This document shows, in pieces, positions 62,845 to 64,000 of a DNA stretch of 64,000 bases. Positions within the stretch are counted from its first letter, which is position 1. The number at the start of each line of letters is the position of its first letter. This stretch comes from Schaalia sp. ZJ405 (GTDB lineage Bacteria; Actinomycetota; Actinomycetes; Actinomycetales; Actinomycetaceae): assembly GCF_011038885.2 (NCBI RefSeq), contig NZ_CP064952.1, positions 1,736,001 to 1,800,000 on the forward strand, read 5' to 3'. Position numbers and translations under genes: made by a program. Under the pieces are notes generated by a model. That model had not been told where the DNA came from and made no database searches. It worked only from the letters and a program-made list of their open reading frames with translations.

Positions 62845-64000
<1,156 letters not shown>

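Overview
The window looks like chromosomal DNA of a mid-GC actinobacterium, most likely an Actinomycetaceae member (Actinomyces/Schaalia type). The evidence is the gene order mfd, SurA-like lipoprotein, eno, ftsB, DUF501, ppx, tRNA-Leu; frequent GTG starts and leaderless promoters; a sortase-type surface protein with an LAxTG-like signal; and overall protein similarity. The species call is an inference and is not tested.

Layout. 0-7.9 kb: the N-terminal part of an ABC permease, a cell-wall-anchored surface protein whose signal peptide is out of frame with its body, and divergent proline uptake and degradation genes (putP, putA). 7.9-10.8 kb: a scrambled accessory patch with two terminase large-subunit fragments in opposite orientation, a bacteriocin-like peptide fragment next to a small membrane protein, an unrecognised 229-residue protein and a GIY-YIG nuclease. 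10.9-24.5 kb: housekeeping genes (ychF, ispH, xseA/xseB, a PfkB kinase, uppS, hemolysin III family, greA, an AI-2E family transporter, an FKBP, a Bax inhibitor-1 protein, tRNA-Leu, ppx, DUF501, ftsB). 24.6-29.3 kb: a tightly overlapping six-gene operon, inserted between ftsB and eno, that couples an amino-acid-type ABC importer to an M20 carbamoyl-amino-acid hydrolase and an ATC hydrolase. The predicted outcome is release of L-cysteine from 2-aminothiazoline-4-carboxylate or a related compound. 29.6-46.0 kb: eno, a SurA-like lipoprotein, mfd, pth, galK, a 2H phosphoesterase, a YihY/BrkB protein, exonuclease III, argB/argF, and the one-carbon genes folD, glyA and purU. A ZTP riboswitch precedes glyA-folD.

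46.0-62.6 kb is a large carbohydrate/polyol catabolic region. A DeoR-family regulator is divergent from a long leftward gene series: LsrB/RhaS-type binding protein, ATPase, two permeases, DhaK, DhaL, an RpiB-type isomerase that resembles erythrulose-4-phosphate isomerases, an unrecognised membrane protein, a HAD-IIA phosphatase, an FGGY kinase, an AraM-type glycerol-1-phosphate dehydrogenase, an AraB-type kinase and a SorC-family regulator. My best reading is uptake of a tetritol/tetrulose or similar polyol, phosphorylation, oxidation and isomerisation to a pentose-phosphate-pathway intermediate. The substrate is not determined. Malate dehydrogenase closes the window.

Two non-coding themes stand out. 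A 10-mer, GACGAGGACG, recurs about a dozen times between or at the very ends of genes from 12.1 to 49.0 kb, usually next to a GC-rich hairpin. Two copies of a two-stem hairpin element with compensatory base changes lie on either side of the put genes. By eye I see no CRISPR array, rRNA or intact insertion sequence.
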